Part shown: piece after piece, positions 1 to 9,499 of the stretch
Position numbering within the stretch: the stretch's first letter is position 1
Layout of the letters: the number at the start of each line of letters is the position of its first letter
Source: Pullulanibacillus pueri
GTDB taxonomy: Bacteria; Bacillota; Bacilli; Bacillales; Sporolactobacillaceae
Direction of reading: 5' to 3'
DNA: 64,000 nucleotides
Assembly (NCBI RefSeq): GCF_014639255.1
Contig: NZ_BMFV01000008.1
Span: 1-64,000, forward strand
Program-made: the position numbers and the translations under genes
Notes under the pieces: generated by a model
The model's input: only the letters and a program-made list of their open reading frames with translations
The model's database searches: none
Told to the model about the DNA's origin: nothing

Positions 1-67
1 CTGCATAGCAGGTGGTTTATTGTTTCGCACGCTATCGCGAGCTCAACTGACTAAAGTCGTAAATTAT

Positions 68-105
68 AAAAAAGCAAGACAACCCTTCGGCTGTCCTGCT
101 TTTTT
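68..105 (-). terminator. Rho-independent terminator of the deoB-pupG-pdp operon
   Basis: Read on the minus strand, a 17-bp stem (arms 89-105 and 68-84) closes on a 4-base loop and ends in six U. The two A/C mismatches seen on the plus strand become G-U pairs in the minus-strand RNA, which fixes the direction. The hairpin overlaps the pdp stop codon at 104-106. Confidence 0.85.
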
Positions 106-1405
106 ACTTGATGATATCGTAAATAATCGGTTGTTCTTCGGGTTTCTGAGAAGAGATTTGATAAGCCGCTTCTAATTTTTCTAGTGCCTCAGCCACTGAA
201 GGATGCTGACAATGAAGAACAGCTAGCGTATCGCCAATGTTAATAGGATCGCCTACTTTTTTCAACAAGGTGATGCCCACGGCATAATCAATCGCATCTT
301 CTTTTTGTTGCCGTCCAGCCCCAAGTAACATCGCCGCAAGTCCGACTTGCTCAGCATCAATAGAATGGACGTAACCCTCTTGATCCGTCTGAAATTTAAT
401 ATGTTGGGATGCTTCAGGAAGTTGACTCGGATCATCGATGACGGCAGGATCTCCACCCTGAGCCTGGACAAAAGTCTTAAATTGCTCTAGCGCTTGACCT
501 GACGAAATTAATTCTTGCAGACCCTCATGAGCTGATTCAACATCCTTGTAAATACCACCTGCGACCACCATCTGACTCGCAATGGTCAAGCAGACTTCAG
601 TGAGACGTTCCTCTCCTTGCCCTTTGAGAACATCAATCGCCTCACGAACTTCATTGGCATTTCCAACTTCACGGCCCAAGGGTTGATTCATATCGGATAG
701 CACTGCAATCGTTTGTCGGTTCAATGATTTTCCGATGGACACCATTTCAGCCGCTAAACGCCGAGCATCCTCCAAGGTTTTCATAAACGCACCAGAACCG
801 ACTTTAACATCAAGGACGATACTATCTGCTCCAGAAGCAATTTTTTTACTCATAATTGAACTTGCGATTAAAGGAATGGAAGCCACTGTGCCTGTCACAT
901 CGCGTAAGGCATACAGTTTTTTATCTGCAGGCGTGAGATTACCACTTTGTCCAACAATCGCAATTTTATGTGTGTTCACGTGCTCAATAAATTCATCGCG
1001 AGATAGTTCAATGTGAAAACCAGGGATGGCCTCTAGCTTATCAATAGTGCCTCCAGTATGACCAAGCCCGCGACCTGACATTTTGGCTACAGGAACTCCT
1101 GCCGCGGCAACTAGCGGTCCAACAATAAGGCTCGTTTTATCCCCTACGCCGCCGGTCGAATGTTTATCTACTTTAATCCCTTTAATAGGAGATAAGTCAA
1201 CCGTATCCCCAGAATCCACCATAGCCATCGTTAGATCACTGATTTCTTGATCTGTCATGCCCTTAAAATAAATGGCCATAAGTAAGGCTGACACTTGATA
1301 ATCCGGAATTTGGTCACGGGTATAGCCATCGATAAAAAAATGTATTTCTTCAGTCGAAAGCGCTTGTCCTTCCCGCTTCTTTTCTATAAGATCGAGCATT
1401 CTCAT
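104..1405 (-). CDS. pdp: Pyrimidine-nucleoside phosphorylase
   Basis: This 433-residue enzyme splits uridine, thymidine and deoxyuridine with phosphate to give the base and (deoxy)ribose-1-phosphate. The length and N-terminus ([13 protein letters not shown]) are typical of the Bacillus family. The phosphate and nucleoside site is visible as [12 protein letters not shown] near residue 80, followed by [13 protein letters not shown]. An AGGAGGTG ribosome binding site lies 6-7 bases before the ATG. It is the last gene of a minus-strand operon, 37 bases after pupG and ending inside the terminator. Together with deoB it feeds nucleoside sugars into the pentose phosphate pathway. Confidence 0.96.
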   Translation of the reverse strand: MRMLDLIEKKREGQALSTEEIHFFIDGYTRDQIPDYQVSALLMAIYFKGMTDQEISDLTMAMVDSGDTVDLSPIKGIKVDKHSTGGVGDKTSLIVGPLVAAAGVPVAKMSGRGLGHTGGTIDKLEAIPGFHIELSRDEFIEHVNTHKIAIVGQSGNLTPADKKLYALRDVTGTVASIPLIASSIMSKKIASGADSIVLDVKVGSGAFMKTLEDARRLAAEMVSIGKSLNRQTIAVLSDMNQPLGREVGNANEVREAIDVLKGQGEERLTEVCLTIASQMVVAGGIYKDVESAHEGLQELISSGQALEQFKTFVQAQGGDPAVIDDPSQLPEASQHIKFQTDQEGYVHSIDAEQVGLAAMLLGAGRQQKEDAIDYAVGITLLKKVGDPINIGDTLAVLHCQHPSVAEALEKLEAAYQISSQKPEEQPIIYDIIK

Positions 1406-1442
1406 AACTTGTCACCTCCTCGTTTTCATTGCATTACCCTTA

Positions 1443-2264
1443 TTATCTAATTGCTTTCACTATCGCCTTTACAAGTTGAATAAACGTTTCTTTCACACGT
1501 TCACTCGTTTCTATCACTTCGTCATGCGAAAGTGGTTGATCAAGGATCCCACTGGCTGCATTGGTAATACACGAAATCCCAAGGACTTTCATCCCACCAT
1601 GACGAGCAATGATAGCTTCAGGAACGGTCGACATGCCAACGGCGTCGCCACCTAGAGTCCGAATCATGCGAACTTCTGCTGGGGTTTCATAAGATGGCCC
1701 TGTCACTGCGCAGTAAACCCCTTCATTGAGTTTAATGTCTAGCGAGGCCGCTGTTTCTCTTGCTATTTTGCGCAGCTTCGCATCATAGACTTCAGACATA
1801 TCAGGGAATCGGGCGCCTAAAGTGGCATCATTCGGTCCAATCAATGGATTCTGACCCATCCAATTGATATGATCCTGAATCAACATCAACTCGCCCGGTT
1901 TATAACTTTCATTCACACCACCGGCAGCGTTTGTTACAATGAGTGTTTTAATTCCGATGGCCTTAAGCACTCGGACAGGAAATGTCACTTGTTCTAATGA
2001 ATAACCCTCGTAATAGTGATAGCGCCCTTGCATCGCTAAAACAGGGATACCGTGTAATCGACCAGAAACAAATTGCCCAGCATGGCCTTCAACGGTAGGC
2101 TGCGGGAAATAAGGAAGATCGGTATACGTTATTTTCGTTGCCTCTTCAAGTTCGTCCGCTAATGGACCTAATCCAGAACCAAGAATAAGCGCCAATTTAG
2201 GTTGATCTTGCAGTTTATTTTTGAGTGCTTCTGCTGCTTCAGTTATTTTTGCCTTTAAAGACAT
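1443..2264 (-). CDS. pupG: Purine-nucleoside phosphorylase, trimeric type
   Basis: This 273-residue enzyme cleaves guanosine, inosine and their deoxy forms to base plus (deoxy)ribose-1-phosphate. Family hallmarks are GSGLGPLAD near residue 30, VEGHAGQ, GRYHYYEGY, TNAAGGVN, GPSYETPAE and GMSTVPE, as in trimeric low-molecular-mass PNPs. The start is supported by GTGAGGGGAG just upstream; this ribosome binding site overlaps the end of deoB, whose stop codon is only 7 bases before the pupG ATG, so translational coupling is likely. Its product is the substrate of the phosphopentomutase encoded upstream. Confidence 0.95.
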   Translation of the reverse strand: MSLKAKITEAAEALKNKLQDQPKLALILGSGLGPLADELEEATKITYTDLPYFPQPTVEGHAGQFVSGRLHGIPVLAMQGRYHYYEGYSLEQVTFPVRVLKAIGIKTLIVTNAAGGVNESYKPGELMLIQDHINWMGQNPLIGPNDATLGARFPDMSEVYDAKLRKIARETAASLDIKLNEGVYCAVTGPSYETPAEVRMIRTLGGDAVGMSTVPEAIIARHGGMKVLGISCITNAASGILDQPLSHDEVIETSERVKETFIQLVKAIVKAIR

Positions 2265-2271
2265 ACTCCCC

Positions 2272-3462
2272 TCACCCCTTCTTTATAATTTCAAGAAAAC
2301 TATTCCCGTTTTCCGGTTGTTCCACATTAAAGTTTTCACTCACGGTGGCACCTAAATCGGAAAATGTTTGTCGTGTCGGAATGTGTTTCCCTTCTGTAAT
2401 CCCCTTATGATAAGCCAAAAGCGGAACGAATTCTCGTGTATGATCCGTACCTTTGTAAGTCGGATCATTACCATGATCGGCTGTAATTAATAAAAGATCG
2501 TCGTCTTGTAATTGATTTACAATCTCTGGGAGGCGGCGGTCAAAGGCTTCAAGCGCCTCTCCATACCCGATAGGATCGCGTCTATGCCCATACTTAGAGT
2601 CAAAATCTACAAGATTTAAGAAAGCTAAACCCGTAAAATCACGCTTCTCTACCTTCAGAAGTTGATCGACACCGTCCATATTATCTTTTGTTCGAATGGC
2701 ATCAGTAACCCCTTCCCCATCATAAATGTCATTGATTTTCCCTAAAGCAATAACATCCAAGCCATTCTCTTGAAGGGTGTTCATTACTGTTTTACCAAAA
2801 GGCTTTAACGCATAATCATGACGGTTGGACGTGCGCTCAAAGTGTCCTGGTTCACCCACAAAAGGACGGGCGATGACACGTCCCACCATATACTTCGGAT
2901 CTTTTGTCAATTCACGAGCTGTTTCACAAATCCGATAAAGTTCTTCAAGAGGGACTTCCTCTTCATGAGCGGCAATTTGTAATACAGAATCGGCTGAGGT
3001 ATACACGATCAAAGCACCCGTCTTAAGGTGTTCTTCCCCTAATTCATCCAATATTTCAGTTCCTGAGGCGGGTTTATTCCCAATGATTTTACGCCCGCTT
3101 CTTTTTTCAAGTTCCTGTATTAACTCATCTGGAAAGCCTTCTGGAAAAGTAATAAACGGCTTGTCTATGTATAACCCCATGATTTCCCAATGTCCTGTCA
3201 TCGTGTCTTTTCCATTTGAAGCTTCTTGCATTAAACCATAATGCGCTTTCGGTTGCTTTGCAGGCTCGATCCCTTTAATAGTTGATCGGATGTTTCCTAA
3301 ACCAAAGTCACTAAGATGAGGCAATTTCAGCCCATTCATCTTCTCAGCAATATGACCGAGTGTGTCTGAACCTTTATCTCCAAATGTTTCTGCGTCAGGG
3401 GCTTCACCAATCCCAACGGAGTCGAGGACAATAAGAAAAACCCGTTTAAAAGCGTGATTCAT
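2272..3462 (-). CDS. deoB: Phosphopentomutase
   Basis: DeoB (Drm in B. subtilis) interconverts (deoxy)ribose-1-phosphate and -5-phosphate, joining nucleoside phosphorolysis to central metabolism. The 396-residue protein starts with the alkaline-phosphatase-superfamily metal motif [11 protein letters not shown] and ends with the second metal cluster [18 protein letters not shown]. The phosphorylated threonine region DTMTGHWE is present near residue 87. An AAAGGAAG ribosome binding site precedes the ATG. It is first in deoB-pupG-pdp; a 68-base gap separates it from xerD, and readthrough from xerD is possible. Confidence 0.96.
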   Translation of the reverse strand: MNHAFKRVFLIVLDSVGIGEAPDAETFGDKGSDTLGHIAEKMNGLKLPHLSDFGLGNIRSTIKGIEPAKQPKAHYGLMQEASNGKDTMTGHWEIMGLYIDKPFITFPEGFPDELIQELEKRSGRKIIGNKPASGTEILDELGEEHLKTGALIVYTSADSVLQIAAHEEEVPLEELYRICETARELTKDPKYMVGRVIARPFVGEPGHFERTSNRHDYALKPFGKTVMNTLQENGLDVIALGKINDIYDGEGVTDAIRTKDNMDGVDQLLKVEKRDFTGLAFLNLVDFDSKYGHRRDPIGYGEALEAFDRRLPEIVNQLQDDDLLLITADHGNDPTYKGTDHTREFVPLLAYHKGITEGKHIPTRQTFSDLGATVSENFNVEQPENGNSFLEIIKKG

Positions 3463-3530
3463 CTTGTTTTACTTCCTTTCTGTCTTCATCAATGTGAATC
3501 TTCGATGTTATCTTCAATAACTAGCTAAAC

Positions 3531-4421
3531 TTAAGCACGAGGATGATAGGTTGAATAGACATCCTTTAAACGATGCTTGGTCACATGAGTATAAATTTGG
3601 GTTGTTGATATATCTGCATGACCCAGCATCTCTTGTACCGCCCGTAAATCAGCCCCATTTTCCAACAAATGGGTCGCAAACGAGTGGCGCAGAGTATGTG
3701 GGGTAATCGTTTTTTGAATCCCAGCCTCAAGTGCCAGTTTCTTTAATATTTTCCAAAAACCTTGCCGGGTCAAACGTTCCCCCCGATGATTAACAAACAA
3801 AGCATCATTATTTTTCTTTTTAAGCAAGAAGGGCTTAGCTTCTGATAAATAGTTTTCCACTGCTCGAACAGCATGTCCGCCTAAAGGGACAATACGCTCC
3901 TTGTTCCCTTTTCCTATACAGCGCAGGAATCCTAAAGTAAGATGGAGATCTTCTGCATTTAATTGAACAAGTTCAGACACTCTCAGTCCTGTCGCATATA
4001 GGACTTCGAGCATAGCTTTATCGCGCATCCCTATTGGTGTTGCCAAATCTGGGGCAGTGAGTAAACGCTCGACATCATTCATAGAGAGAACCTTGGGTAG
4101 CTTTCTTTCTGTCTTTGGCACGCCCACCTGATCACTCGGGTCATGTGACGTCACGCCTTCCCTAATCAAAAAGCGATGGAAAGAGCGAATACTTGCCGTT
4201 TGTCGTGCTAAGGTTGTGGCTTGTCGTCCCTTATCTTTTAACGCATATAAATATTGAGTAATCATTTGTCGGGTGACAAGCGTCCAGTCTTCAATATGTT
4301 CATGATTATGTATGTAATCGAGATACTGATATAAATCTCTTTTATAGGATTGAATCGTGTTATCGGCCAAACCACGTTCAACCAATAGATAATGCAAAAA
4401 ATCTTGGACCGAATCTTTCAT
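3531..4421 (-). CDS. xerD: Site-specific tyrosine recombinase XerD
   Basis: XerD works with XerC and FtsK at dif to resolve chromosome dimers. The 296-residue reading has the full catalytic set Arg147, Lys171, His242, Arg245, His268 and Tyr277 ([42 protein letters not shown]), nearly the spacing of E. coli XerD. I chose the ATG giving [13 protein letters not shown], which aligns with Bacillus XerD starts and has GGGGA upstream. An in-frame ATG four codons earlier (4433) lacks a good ribosome binding site. The yqzK stop codon lies 2 bases before this start, so the two are translationally linked. Confidence 0.95.
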   Translation of the reverse strand: MKDSVQDFLHYLLVERGLADNTIQSYKRDLYQYLDYIHNHEHIEDWTLVTRQMITQYLYALKDKGRQATTLARQTASIRSFHRFLIREGVTSHDPSDQVGVPKTERKLPKVLSMNDVERLLTAPDLATPIGMRDKAMLEVLYATGLRVSELVQLNAEDLHLTLGFLRCIGKGNKERIVPLGGHAVRAVENYLSEAKPFLLKKKNNDALFVNHRGERLTRQGFWKILKKLALEAGIQKTITPHTLRHSFATHLLENGADLRAVQEMLGHADISTTQIYTHVTKHRLKDVYSTYHPRA

Positions 4422-4422
4422 A

Positions 4423-4668
4423 CTATTCCCCATCTCGTATGAATTGAAAAAACCTTGAAGATAGCGAATCCGATGTTGGCGCGTCGTTCACTGGAGTACC
4501 TGAAGGATTAAAGACCTTCACAGCTCCCCCGCTTGGGACATCATATTGGTGATACCCTTCATAGTTTTCATCAAGCCACTTTAGACCAAAATAAAAAAGA
4601 ACTGTACATCCTACAAACAAAAGGAATACCTTCATTGTATCAAAAATAACCTTCCATGCAGATCTCAA
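4423..4668 (-). CDS. yqzK: YqzK-like DUF4227 membrane protein
   Basis: A small (81 aa) single-span membrane protein with the segment [18 protein letters not shown] followed by a short extracytoplasmic tail. It lies between fur and xerD, exactly where Bacillales carry yqzK (DUF4227). The function is unknown. The open frame continues upstream to 4851, but that extension has no family counterpart. A TTG codon at 4666-4668 has GGGGGTG seven bases before it and gives the expected length, so I take TTG as the start. The 3' end abuts xerD. Confidence 0.75.
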   Translation of the reverse strand: MRSAWKVIFDTMKVFLLFVGCTVLFYFGLKWLDENYEGYHQYDVPSGGAVKVFNPSGTPVNDAPTSDSLSSRFFQFIRDGE

Positions 4669-4950
4669 ATCTCTGCACCCCCAGTTCCTATTCTCTATTA
4701 AAGAGGTATGCCAAAAAGAACCGGGTTTATACCTGATATTTATAAGAAGTTGTACAAAATAGTCCAATGAAAGCTCTTGCATCTTAGAAAACCTTGGTTT
4801 AAGGGTGTCACCTAGTCCAATGACGATGGTCAAGGTTCTTATCCTATCCATTCTAACCCTTTGAACCCACGCCAGCTCTTTCTCTGGTAATGTAAAAACT
4901 TAAAAACCTCTCCCATTGTTGGAAAAGGTCCTCGCTGTTTCATCTACGAT

Positions 4951-5403
4951 TTATTCCTTGTCATTCTTTTCTTGGCACCGGTAACAGATGCCATGGAAGG
5001 TGAGCCTGTGGTCTTTAATTAAAAAATTCCAGCCTTTTTCAACCACTTTCTCTACATCTCCAAGCAAGTCTTCTTGAATCTCATCCACCGCACCACACTC
5101 AATACATACGAGATGGTGGTGAAAGTGAGCGGCTCCTTCTTGACGTAAATCATATCGGGATACGCCATCACCAAAATTTATTTTGTCAACAACTTTTAAT
5201 TCAGTCAATAATTCCAAAGTTCGGTAAACCGTCGCAAGACCAATCTCCGGTGCTTTATCTTTAACGAGGAGGTACACATCTTCAGCACTGAGATGATCTT
5301 TCTCATTTTCCAATAAAACTCGAACGGTAGCCTCTCTTTGTGGTGTCAACTTATATTTTTGTGAATGGAGTTGTGATTTGATCCGTTCAATTCGCGTTTC
5401 CAC
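4951..5403 (-). CDS. fur: Ferric uptake regulator Fur
   Basis: Fur is the dimeric iron-responsive repressor of iron uptake genes. The 150-residue protein is close to B. subtilis Fur: KLTPQREATVRVL and LATVYRTLELL form the winged helix, and metal sites are visible in HFHHHLVC, a CxxC in CIECGA and another in CYRCQ. The start is GTG at 5401-5403, preceded by GAGGGAGG; this gives the normal family length, whereas the longer ATG frame would add 20 unconserved residues. A TTGACA/TATAAT promoter and a PerR-type box lie directly upstream. Confidence 0.96.
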   Translation of the reverse strand: METRIERIKSQLHSQKYKLTPQREATVRVLLENEKDHLSAEDVYLLVKDKAPEIGLATVYRTLELLTELKVVDKINFGDGVSRYDLRQEGAAHFHHHLVCIECGAVDEIQEDLLGDVEKVVEKGWNFLIKDHRLTFHGICYRCQEKNDKE

Positions 5404-5434
5404 ATGCAGGCCTCCCTCGCCATTCTCTAAAATT

Positions 5435-5463
5435 ATTATAATCTTAGGCAAAAGAGGTGTCAA
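5435..5463 (-). promoter_or_regulatory. Sigma-A promoter of fur
   Basis: On the minus strand a perfect -35 TTGACA (5458-5463) is separated by 17 bases from a perfect -10 TATAAT (5435-5440). The fur GTG follows about 30 bases downstream of the -10. Confidence 0.85.
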
Positions 5464-5464
5464 A

Positions 5465-5479
5465 TTAAAATCATTATAA
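5465..5479 (-). promoter_or_regulatory. PerR/Fur-type operator upstream of fur
   Basis: TTATAATGATTTTAA on the minus strand matches the B. subtilis PerR box TTATAATNATTATAA at all but one position and abuts the -35 of fur. PerR control of fur is known in B. subtilis; its presence here is inferred from the site. Confidence 0.6.
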
Positions 5480-5512
5480 AGTAATATTTGTAATTGTTAT
5501 AGATTAATATCT

Positions 5513-6148
5513 TTAGTTGAGAATGGCACGCATAAGGACAGGTGATACATAAGCTTCATATAAAGAAACAAGAGCAATGACCACGGCCATCCCGAACATC
5601 ATCAACACGTACTGACCAAACTGTGGGAGTAAGGGCTGCTTACGCGTCCGCATCAAAAGTTGACGAATCATTTTCAAAGAGAAAGCGATAGATGTCGTGC
5701 TTACAATAATAAATAACGGGATAACCAGTAGATTTTGTGGAAAAATACTGGCGATCGCCAGCCAAAAACCATGCATCCCCATTTGATTCACCAAAAAGCC
5801 AACCGTAAAACCAATAACAATCCCTTTTAAAAATAGCAGGACAAAAATAATAGGCAATCCGATGATTGAAAGACCTAAAATCCATATAAAACCAATATAT
5901 TGTATGTAATGGGTAAACCCCTCATTAAACATCACTGAAGGCACAGCAACATTATTCCCAGAAACCTCACCAAAAAAGCGTTCGAGATAATTAAACAAAT
6001 TACTTTTTGCTTCATCAGGCAAACTATTAACAATAATCGCCCCAAAAATAATCCCCATTAAAAAGAGCACAATAGTAAAAGTATAGATTGAAATGTTTTC
6101 TTGAATATGATGATTGAGTTTTGCCTTTAAAGTCGCTTCCCTTGGCAT
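5513..6148 (-). CDS. spoIIM: Stage II sporulation protein M
   Basis: SpoIIM is part of the mother-cell SpoIIDMP engulfment machine that remodels septal peptidoglycan during sporulation. The 211-residue protein is a polytopic membrane protein: a first span near residues 22-42, then several hydrophobic segments (FIWILGLSIIGLPIIFVLLF, GFWLAIASIFPQN, LMMFGMAVVIALVSL). AGGAGG precedes the ATG. It sits between the endonuclease Q gene and fur, as in other Bacillales. A sigma-E-like promoter lies about 35-60 bases upstream. This gene is the best direct evidence that the organism forms endospores. Confidence 0.93.
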   Translation of the reverse strand: MPREATLKAKLNHHIQENISIYTFTIVLFLMGIIFGAIIVNSLPDEAKSNLFNYLERFFGEVSGNNVAVPSVMFNEGFTHYIQYIGFIWILGLSIIGLPIIFVLLFLKGIVIGFTVGFLVNQMGMHGFWLAIASIFPQNLLVIPLFIIVSTTSIAFSLKMIRQLLMRTRKQPLLPQFGQYVLMMFGMAVVIALVSLYEAYVSPVLMRAILN

Positions 6149-6180
6149 TGATGATTCCTCCTCACAAACTCTATACTTCG

Positions 6181-6208
6181 AGTCTATGATTCAGAGAGAA
6201 ATCTATGA
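6181..6208 (-). promoter_or_regulatory. Probable sigma-E promoter of spoIIM
   Basis: Minus-strand TCATAGA (6202-6208), a 13-base spacer and CATAGACT (6181-6188) resemble the sigma-E consensus TCATATT-N13-15-CATACAMT. spoIIM is sigma-E dependent in B. subtilis. Confidence 0.55.
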
Positions 6209-6247
6209 CACATTTTAATAGAGGACAAAGATTTCTTACATCTTCCC

Positions 6248-7435
6248 CTACTTTTCCATCTCAGAATTCATAGTCACACGACCATATCGGCCAGCCCCTC
6301 CTGTTTCAACCGCTAAAGTTCCTTCTCTTGCGGCGATAATCAGTTGCGAAAGCGACGGCCCCACCAATACTGTGAGATCAGCAGCCGTTGCCTGATGCAG
6401 GACATTCATTTCAGTTCCAAAATGCACTAATAATTTCTCTAATGTTTTAGGACCAAGTTTCGGAATGAATTCTAGTGGCACTTGATGAATATAGGGTGGA
6501 CGATGAGGCCCACTTGTTTTAGCAGATTTCAACTCCTCTAAACGATCACGCACACCTTTAACCACCCGCTTATGACCGCAGTCTGGACAGCGATCTCCTT
6601 GATGATACGCTTCAATAACAGAAAGGCACGCTGCACAACGGGTACGATGATATTTTCCAAGCCGTGGGTTCAATCCATAATTCGCAACAATGTCTCGACC
6701 CTCCTTATGCTTTAAGGCCAAACTGAGCTCAGTAAAAGTCGCTTGCTCTAATCGAAAGGTTTGATATTCACGGGCAATTTTCTTTAACGAATGGGCATCT
6801 GAATTCGTTACAAACGGGTAACGGTGGAGCTCTTCGAGTTGATCGGCCATCTCCGTATCTGAACTGAGACCTAATTCAATCGCATCAATTAAATCTGGAT
6901 CGAGGATTTCAGAAATCGATTGCTTCACCCCAACACCATAGACACTTTTAAAAGGAGTGAAAACATGAGCAGGAATAAAAAGACCTCCTAGATCTTTTAC
7001 TTTTTCTTGAATCTCTTTCCCATAACCAAAAAAACGTTGTGTACTTAATGTATTATTCGTCACATGCTTGCCTAACCATTCGCTAAACGCTCGCATCGTC
7101 TTTAAGGTCGGTAGATAAGCTAAGACATGTATCGGCCCTTGGCAAAAGGCATCTTTCACTTCAATTTCGCAGCCTAATATGAGCGTCACTTTCTCAAAAC
7201 GCAGCCCGCCCTCTTGAAGCTCGCAAACCCGTCCGCTCTCCTTCATCGCCTCGATTTCATCTAAAACTTCAGGCACATGACAATCAATCACACCTACGAT
7301 ATCAAGCCCTTTACGCAGACTAGCTTCTTCCAGAATGCGATCAATGGTCAGCGTTCGGCTACCGGTAATTTTAACTGGCCTTCCTGTCCGTGTTCTCCCA
7401 ATATGAATATGTAAATCCGCATAAAAATCCTGCAT
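6248..7435 (-). CDS. Endonuclease Q-family nuclease (PHP, zinc finger, helix-hairpin-helix)
   Basis: Enzymes of this family nick DNA 5' of deaminated bases such as uracil and hypoxanthine. The 395-residue protein has an N-terminal PHP metal site (DLHIHIG, VIDCHVP, GCEIEV, IPAHVFTP, TNSDAHS), a zinc ribbon near residues 268-288 (CAAC and CPDC), and a C-terminal helix-hairpin-helix (FIPKLGPKTLEKLL). This architecture and length match archaeal and Bacillus EndoQ. It lies between nudF, which cleans up nucleotides, and spoIIM, the usual Bacillales place. The exact substrate here is inferred. Confidence 0.85.
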   Translation of the reverse strand: MQDFYADLHIHIGRTRTGRPVKITGSRTLTIDRILEEASLRKGLDIVGVIDCHVPEVLDEIEAMKESGRVCELQEGGLRFEKVTLILGCEIEVKDAFCQGPIHVLAYLPTLKTMRAFSEWLGKHVTNNTLSTQRFFGYGKEIQEKVKDLGGLFIPAHVFTPFKSVYGVGVKQSISEILDPDLIDAIELGLSSDTEMADQLEELHRYPFVTNSDAHSLKKIAREYQTFRLEQATFTELSLALKHKEGRDIVANYGLNPRLGKYHRTRCAACLSVIEAYHQGDRCPDCGHKRVVKGVRDRLEELKSAKTSGPHRPPYIHQVPLEFIPKLGPKTLEKLLVHFGTEMNVLHQATAADLTVLVGPSLSQLIIAAREGTLAVETGGAGRYGRVTMNSEMEK

Positions 7436-7471
7436 GCTTTTCCGTCCTTTTAAATATCATTATTACTTAGA

Positions 7472-8005
7472 CTATTGTTGCATTTGTAGATATTGTACCG
7501 CATAGACTGTTTTAGCATCGTCAATTTTCTTCTCCTTAAGGAGCTGTAGCGCTTCTTGTAAATCGACCTCATAGTTTTCTAAAAATTCATCTTCATCAAG
7601 ATGGCGCTCGCCACGAATCAAAGTATCCGTAAAATAAATATGAATCAATTCGTCGGAAAAGCCGGGGGATGTATAGAAAGAAACAACATGTTCAATGGAA
7701 CGACAACGATAACCGGTCTCTTCTTCTAATTCTCTTAAGGCACAGGTTTCGAGAGCTTCGCCTGGGTCAAGCTTACCCGCAGGAATTTCAAATAAAAGCT
7801 TTTCTAAAGGCTTTCGATATTGTTGTACAAGCACTAATTTCCCTTCATCCGTCAAGGCGATTACTGCTACTGCACCAGGATGCTTAACAATTTCACGTGT
7901 GCTTGTTTCACCGTTTGGCAATTCAACTGTATCCACCCGCAAATCAATCACTTTACCTTCAAAAATGGTTTTCGAATGTAATGTTTTCTCTACTAAATCA
8001 GTCAT
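7472..8005 (-). CDS. nudF: ADP-ribose pyrophosphatase (Nudix)
   Basis: NudF hydrolyses ADP-ribose to AMP and ribose-5-phosphate. The Nudix box is complete: GKLDPGEALETCALRELEEE-TGY, near residues 82-106. The protein is 177 residues if translation starts at MTDLVEKTLHSK. That start aligns with B. subtilis NudF and has GAGGGGA upstream; the ATG seven codons earlier (8026) has only a weak site. It is followed by the EndoQ gene after 36 bases. Confidence 0.92.
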   Translation of the reverse strand: MTDLVEKTLHSKTIFEGKVIDLRVDTVELPNGETSTREIVKHPGAVAVIALTDEGKLVLVQQYRKPLEKLLFEIPAGKLDPGEALETCALRELEEETGYRCRSIEHVVSFYTSPGFSDELIHIYFTDTLIRGERHLDEDEFLENYEVDLQEALQLLKEKKIDDAKTVYAVQYLQMQQ

Positions 8006-8151
8006 ATCCAATTCCCCTCTTTTCATTCATGTCGCCTTTAGTGTATCACATAGAGGAATGAATAAGAAAAGCTTGCGACTCTTGGGTTAAAAAGAATATA
8101 TCCTATAAATATCAATGTGTTTGGATACATATTTTGTGATTCAATGAAATA

Positions 8152-8181
8152 GGAGTCCCTCCTTGGTATAGAAGGGACTCC
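8152..8181 (-). terminator. Hairpin after the GH76 gene
   Basis: A perfect 9-bp stem (GGAGTCCCT / AGGGACTCC) with a 12-base loop lies 85 bases beyond the stop of the GH76 gene. The U-run after it on the minus strand is weak (UAUUUC), so termination there is probable but not certain. The rest of 8006-8266 shows no gene. Confidence 0.5.
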
Positions 8182-8266
8182 CAGTAGGGTTACGTCTTTT
8201 AGCTTAAGTATACACGTTCATTCCTTTAAGACTTTGCGGTTTACCTTGCCACTTCATGTTCAGTGA

Positions 8267-9412
8267 CTAAGGCAGAAGAGGGTAGTCTTGTTTTTTTAAA
8301 CTTAGCAGAGCATAAATTTCCACCATTCCTGCTTGTTGCAAGAGTTCTGATTGATCACTATTAAAAGTAAACAGGTTGGTCTCTTGATTTCTGTTGGCAT
8401 CCCAGGTAGATTGAGCATACTCATTAATCATCTTTATATACTTTTGATTGTGGTTAAAGGTACTCAGTTTTAACAAATTCCGAAAATAGATGGCATTAAA
8501 AACAGCCGATTGGCTATTTAACCGATCCTCTTGTTTATAATACGCCATAGACTTATCCGCCAAATCTTCAGCGCGCTTTAAGTATATTTTCTCATGTGTT
8601 GTTTGATAGAATAATATATTGGCACCGATCATGACGCCTTGATTATAACTCCACTGGGTTTTATCGATGTTACCGTTGAGGTCAATGTGATCCCAATATA
8701 GCCCGTTTGGTGCCAGCATATTTTTATTAACCCAGTGATACATTTTTTTGGACCACTTTAAGTAATAGGGGTTCTTTGTTATCTGGTACAAATGCAATCC
8801 AATTTTAACAGCAGGAGCATTTGAAATCGTATTTCTGTCCCGGCTCCAGCTCGCTTGTGTCCAAAAGACACCACCAGGAGCGGGGTGATCAGGATGATCA
8901 TCCCAACCGCTAACTACTAATTCAAAAATTTGTTTTGCTTTTTTCAGGGATTGCGGATCTCCAGTCATATCGTAATGCTGTATAAAATCTATCCCTATCC
9001 ACTCATTATCATCATAAAAAATATCGCCACCATTACCCAAGGGAGGATCGACATAAGAATCATAGCCTGCGGGGGACTTCTCTTCATTCCAATAATTTTG
9101 AAGCCCAGCTAGCCTACTTTCAATATCCCCTGAATATTTTGCACCTGTTTTCGGGAGTAACCTCATATCCAAGGTTGCATTTAATACCTGGGAATAGGGC
9201 CAAACATATGAAAACGGGTTACCCTCTCCAATAGGGAAAGTCTCAGAATAAAGGTTAGAAGTCGGTTGATAAAAATAGTGGGTCATCGCTTGATAAGTCT
9301 GTATCGCACGGCTCATATTTGAGTGATGATGGGGTGAGGCATAAGCCAAACGAGAAGTGTAGACCCCAAAACAGAAGGCAACAGCTAACAACGCTACGCA
9401 AACCTTTTTCAC
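8267..9412 (-). CDS. Secreted GH76 endo-alpha-1,6-mannanase
   Basis: GH76 enzymes cut the alpha-1,6-mannose backbone of fungal and mycobacterial mannans. The 381-residue protein has a signal peptide (MKKVCVALLAVAFCFGVY, cut probably after LAYA) and no anchor, so it should be secreted. The family's catalytic aspartate pair is visible as FYDDNEW (residues 134-135), in an (alpha/alpha)6-type sequence with aromatic subsite residues. I chose the GTG at 9410-9412, which has AGGGAG eight bases upstream; the GTG three codons earlier touches that site directly. It is last in the minus-strand mannan operon, so the polymer is cut outside and fragments go to the ABC importer. Confidence 0.88.
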   Translation of the reverse strand: MKKVCVALLAVAFCFGVYTSRLAYASPHHHSNMSRAIQTYQAMTHYFYQPTSNLYSETFPIGEGNPFSYVWPYSQVLNATLDMRLLPKTGAKYSGDIESRLAGLQNYWNEEKSPAGYDSYVDPPLGNGGDIFYDDNEWIGIDFIQHYDMTGDPQSLKKAKQIFELVVSGWDDHPDHPAPGGVFWTQASWSRDRNTISNAPAVKIGLHLYQITKNPYYLKWSKKMYHWVNKNMLAPNGLYWDHIDLNGNIDKTQWSYNQGVMIGANILFYQTTHEKIYLKRAEDLADKSMAYYKQEDRLNSQSAVFNAIYFRNLLKLSTFNHNQKYIKMINEYAQSTWDANRNQETNLFTFNSDQSELLQQAGMVEIYALLSLKKQDYPLLP

Positions 9413-9499
9413 CTTTTCCACTCCCTTCTTTTAATGAAAAACTCCCTTATCGATTAAATGGGTGAAATATAAATGTGCTTGTATCTCTTCAAAATGGGG

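Noticed and set aside
735..1016. 93-codon frame opposite pdp
   Set aside because: Lies wholly inside the antisense strand of a certain gene and has no start signals.
3531..4433. XerD-like gene as a mobile-element integrase
   Set aside because: Length, catalytic spacing and position between yqzK and deoB identify the housekeeping XerD.
4669..4851. N-terminal extension of the yqzK frame (61 codons from an upstream ATG)
   Set aside because: The family is about 75-80 residues; a TTG with a near-perfect ribosome binding site gives that length.
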